From: SAR116 cluster bacterium AG-390-L20
Lineage (GTDB): Bacteria > Pseudomonadota > Alphaproteobacteria > Puniceispirillales > Marisalimonadaceae
Assembly: GCA_003278095.1 (NCBI GenBank)
Contig: QCHB01000004.1
Span: forward strand, 124,001 to 188,000
Direction: 5' to 3'
DNA: 64,000 nt
The translations under genes were made by a program, and so were the position numbers. Each line of letters opens with the position of its first letter. The first letter of the stretch is position 1. This document shows, one piece after another, positions 63,607-64,000 of the stretch. A model generated the notes under the pieces. The model worked only from the letters and a program-made list of their open reading frames with translations, had not been told where the DNA came from and made no database searches.

Positions 63607-63894
63607 TTGAATTCAACTAAAGAAAAACAGCTAAACAAAATAAAATCTGAGATTTTAGAAATAACTAATTTTGTTACTTCAAATAAAAAAGATGAAACCG
63701 CTGATATTAATACAGACAAAGAAATTAAAATTAATTCTAATGACACTCTTACTTTAACAAATATTGTGAATAGTGAACAAAAAGTTAAAACTAAAGATGA
63801 CTTAACTGAAATAAAGAATGAATTATTGAAATTAAAGTCAATGTTAACCAAGCAGGAAATAGTACTTAAAGAAATTTTATTAAAAATAAAATGA
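63607..63894 (+). CDS. Small hydrophilic, coiled-coil-like hypothetical protein
   Basis: A 95-residue lysine/glutamate-rich protein. The ends are predicted helical with heptad-like leucines (EIKNELLKLKSMLTKQE near the C-terminus). A middle DTLTLTNIV segment vaguely recalls alphaproteobacterial polar-organiser-type proteins, but the match is too weak to name. Start is TTG at 63607 with only a weak GAG upstream, so start and reality are uncertain. No domain is recognised. The overlapping minus-strand frame is judged a shadow. Confidence 0.45.
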   Translation: MNSTKEKQLNKIKSEILEITNFVTSNKKDETADINTDKEIKINSNDTLTLTNIVNSEQKVKTKDDLTEIKNELLKLKSMLTKQEIVLKEILLKIK

Positions 63895-64000
63895 ATGCTA
63901 ATATTTATTTTAATTTTTGAATTTTAAATAACCAGCAAATTTTTCAAAATAGATTTTTAATTTAAAAAAACTGTATCTTTTTTAGTTGTGTGTTATATAT

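Noticed and set aside
63570-63851. Minus-strand hydrophobic frame opposite the small hydrophilic protein
   Set aside because: It mirrors the lysine/glutamate-rich plus frame, as expected for an antisense shadow, and has no ribosome-binding site or recognisable domain.
1-64000. CRISPR arrays, insertion sequences, rRNA genes or prophage
   Set aside because: No regularly spaced repeats, transposase genes, rRNA sequence or phage structural genes were recognised by eye anywhere in the window.
63895-64000. Possible gene start at the right edge
   Set aside because: The last 106 bases are AT-rich with no start codon and ribosome site that leads into a readable frame.

Overview
The window is 64 kb of a dense, AT-rich bacterial chromosome: about 30% GC in one native line counted by hand (43141-43200), short intergenic gaps and many overlapping genes. 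Several features point to an alphaproteobacterium: waaA/lpxK/lpxL next to xseA and purD, lspA-(DUF3035 lipoprotein)-mutL, yqaA-dsbB-coq7, and a complete form I coxMSLDEFG operon. The low GC, the compact genes and the mix of carbon monoxide oxidation, sulfur oxidation and amino-acid/osmolyte-type catabolism suggest a streamlined marine lineage. That last step is inference; no rRNA is present to confirm it. About 66 protein genes and one tRNA can be supported.

Layout. 0-6 kb: lipid A / lipopolysaccharide genes (MsbA-like exporter, DUF374 acyltransferase, WaaA, LpxK, LpxL). 6-17 kb: housekeeping (XseA, PurD, TadA, RluB, RsmD, MutL, DUF3035 lipoprotein, LspA, IleS, RibF). 17-27.6 kb: mixed accessory genes (MscS channel, two gamma-glutamylcyclotransferase-fold proteins, a dioxygenase/GMC oxidoreductase pair, a DjlA-like co-chaperone, a D-threonine-aldolase-like enzyme, a metallo-beta-lactamase-fold lipoprotein, a membrane adenylate/guanylate cyclase). 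27.7-30.5 kb: AcnB.

30.6-37.2 kb is a sulfur-oxidation locus. A flavocytochrome c sulfide dehydrogenase pair (fccA/fccB, = soxE/soxF-like) converges on soxSYZCDB, and a strong hairpin lies between them. soxX and soxA, which normally load the sulfur substrate onto SoxYZ, are absent here. 38.5-44.2 kb carries a binding protein, a TrpR-family YerC regulator, a divergent permease and four catabolic enzymes. A 26-bp imperfect palindrome in the divergent promoter is a good candidate YerC operator. 44.2-51.4 kb is a complete form I (AYRCSFR) aerobic CO dehydrogenase operon, coxMSLDEFG.

51.7-55.35 kb is a four-gene operon (binding protein, permease, ATPase, amidohydrolase) that is clearly richer in GC than its surroundings and ends about 75 bp from the 3' end of tRNA-Leu(CAA). 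It looks like acquired DNA, but no integrase or flanking repeat is visible. 55.6-64 kb returns to housekeeping: YqaA, DsbB, Coq7, HNH nuclease, esterase, MoaA, MFS transporter, P1 peptidase, PssA, Psd and a small hydrophilic protein.

How it fits together: CoxL and SoxC both need molybdenum cofactor, and moaA is in the window. CO, sulfide and reduced sulfur would feed electrons to the respiratory chain as energy supplements to heterotrophic growth. Transporters and oxidoreductases in the middle third suggest uptake and oxidation of small nitrogenous organic compounds.
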